A stretch of DNA of 5,476 nt from Clostridia bacterium (GTDB taxonomy: Bacteria; Bacillota; Clostridia; Oscillospirales; CAG-272), in NCBI GenBank assembly GCA_017416885.1, contig JAFQAM010000156.1, forward strand, positions 1 to 5,476. Direction: 5' to 3'. The notes under the pieces were generated by a model that worked only from the letters and a program-made list of their open reading frames with translations, was not told the origin of the DNA and did not search any database. A program made the position numbers and the translations under genes. Positions 4,507 to 5,476 of the stretch are shown here, one piece after another. How positions within the stretch are numbered: the first letter of the stretch is position 1; every line of letters starts with the position of its first letter.

Positions 4507-5476
4507 ATGAGAAAATTTTTCACATCAGAATCAGTTACAGAAGGACATCCTGACAAAATTTGTGACCAAATTTCAGATGCAGTGCTTGATGCTTTAATTG
4601 AGCAAGATCCATATTCAAGAGTTGCTTGTGAAAGCTTTTGTACAACAGGTCTTGTTAATGTAATGGGCGAAATTACAACAAACGCAAAAATTGACTATAC
4701 TGAAATTGTAAGAAAAACAATTGACGAAATTGGCTATAACAAGGCTGAATACGGCTTTGACTGTAATTCTTGCGGCGTAATAATCAATGTTCATGCGCAA
4801 TCTGCAGATATTGCTTTAGGTGTTGATAAATCACAGGAAGCAAAATCAAATGGCGATGAAAACGATAACGGCGCAGGCGACCAAGGATTAATGTTTGGTT
4901 ATGCTTGTAATGAAACTAAAGAATTAATGCCACTTCCAATCTCACTTGCACACAAGCTTGCAAAGAGACTTACAGAGGTAAGAAAAAACGGTACTTTAAG
5001 CTATCTCCGTCCAGACGGAAAAACACAGGTAACTGTTGAATATAATGACGGTAAGCCATCAAGAATTGATGCAATTGTTGTTTCATCACAGCACAGTGAC
5101 AGTGTTGAGCTTGAGACAATCAGAGAGGATGTAATTAAGCATGTAATTACACCAATTATCCCAAGTGATATGATTGATGACAATACAAAGATTTATGTTA
5201 ATCCAACAGGCCGTTTTGTAATCGGCGGACCACACGGGGATACAGGCTTAACAGGTAGAAAAATTATTGTTGATACATACGGCGGATACTCGCGCCACGG
5301 CGGCGGAGCATTCTCTGGTAAGGATCCAACAAAGGTTGACAGAAGTGCTTGCTATGCTGCAAGATATGTTGCTAAAAACATTGTAGCGTCAGGTGTTGCT
5401 GATAAATGCGAGGTTCAAATTGCATATGCTATCGGTGTTGCAAAGCCTGTTTCTGTACTTGTTGATACATTTGGCA
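4507..5476 (+). CDS. metK: S-adenosylmethionine synthetase (methionine adenosyltransferase), C-terminus cut by window edge
   Basis: The first 323 codons of MetK are present and open to the right edge; family members are about 390-400 residues, so roughly 70 are missing. The enzyme makes SAM, the main methyl donor, from methionine and ATP in the cytoplasm. Visible signatures are [13 protein letters not shown] (13-25, with H14, D16 and K17 in the ATP/phosphate site), GAGDQG (122-127), [13 protein letters not shown] (240-252) and the P-loop-like [16 protein letters not shown] (265-280). At residues 98-101 it reads QSAD where many homologues have QSPD. The ATG at 4507 follows AAAAGGAG (4494-4501) at good spacing. 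No frameshift is seen. It has its own promoter, and the SAM riboswitch in the leader provides feedback control. Confidence 0.98.
   Translation, partial: MRKFFTSESVTEGHPDKICDQISDAVLDALIEQDPYSRVACESFCTTGLVNVMGEITTNAKIDYTEIVRKTIDEIGYNKAEYGFDCNSCGVIINVHAQSADIALGVDKSQEAKSNGDENDNGAGDQGLMFGYACNETKELMPLPISLAHKLAKRLTEVRKNGTLSYLRPDGKTQVTVEYNDGKPSRIDAIVVSSQHSDSVELETIREDVIKHVITPIIPSDMIDDNTKIYVNPTGRFVIGGPHGDTGLTGRKIIVDTYGGYSRHGGGAFSGKDPTKVDRSACYAARYVAKNIVASGVADKCEVQIAYAIGVAKPVSVLVDTFG

Noticed and set aside
4615..5183. Minus-strand open frames of about 60 codons inside metK
   Set aside because: They are antisense to highly conserved MetK coding sequence.

Overview
The window is AT-rich DNA from an endospore-forming, low-GC Gram-positive bacterium, most likely a member of the Clostridia. 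The evidence is a spoIIA-type operon (spoIIAA-spoIIAB-sigF), a Spo0A box, an S-box (SAM-I) riboswitch upstream of metK, strong AGGAGG-like ribosome binding sites and consensus sigma-A promoters. A gut Clostridia such as an Oscillospirales/Ruminococcus relative would fit the glycosidase, but I cannot fix the genus from the sequence.

Left part, minus strand (1-1038): the sporulation compartment switch, read in the order spoIIAA (anti-anti-sigma factor), spoIIAB (anti-sigma factor/kinase) and sigF (forespore sigma factor). The genes overlap by 14 nt or sit 1 nt apart. sigF runs off the left edge after 93 codons. A perfect Spo0A box (TGTCGAA) lies 50 nt upstream of spoIIAA.

Divergent spacer (1039-1203): it holds the Spo0A box for the left operon and a near-ideal sigma-A promoter (TTGACA-17-TATAAT) for the right operon.

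Middle part, plus strand (1204-4274): a tightly packed three-gene operon. It encodes a cytoplasmic calcineurin-like metallophosphoesterase, a cytoplasmic family-20 glycoside hydrolase (beta-N-acetylhexosaminidase type, with CCDE at the catalytic pair) and a small membrane protein of the Sm_multidrug_ex/COG2426 family. Gaps are 10 and 4 nt. No GC-rich terminator follows the third gene.

Right part, plus strand (4275-5476): metK (S-adenosylmethionine synthetase, cut by the right edge) has its own extended -10 promoter and a SAM-I riboswitch ending in a strong intrinsic terminator. High SAM should stabilise the aptamer and leave the terminator free, so MetK synthesis is shut off by its own product. 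The aptamer appears to lack helix P4. The J3/4 segment that normally leads into P4 can instead pair with the terminator's 5' arm and loop, which gives a compact antiterminator.

No mobile element, CRISPR array, tRNA or rRNA was seen. Most of the window is ordinary chromosomal core sequence. The metK leader is the most unusual part, followed by the three-gene operon of unclear joint function.
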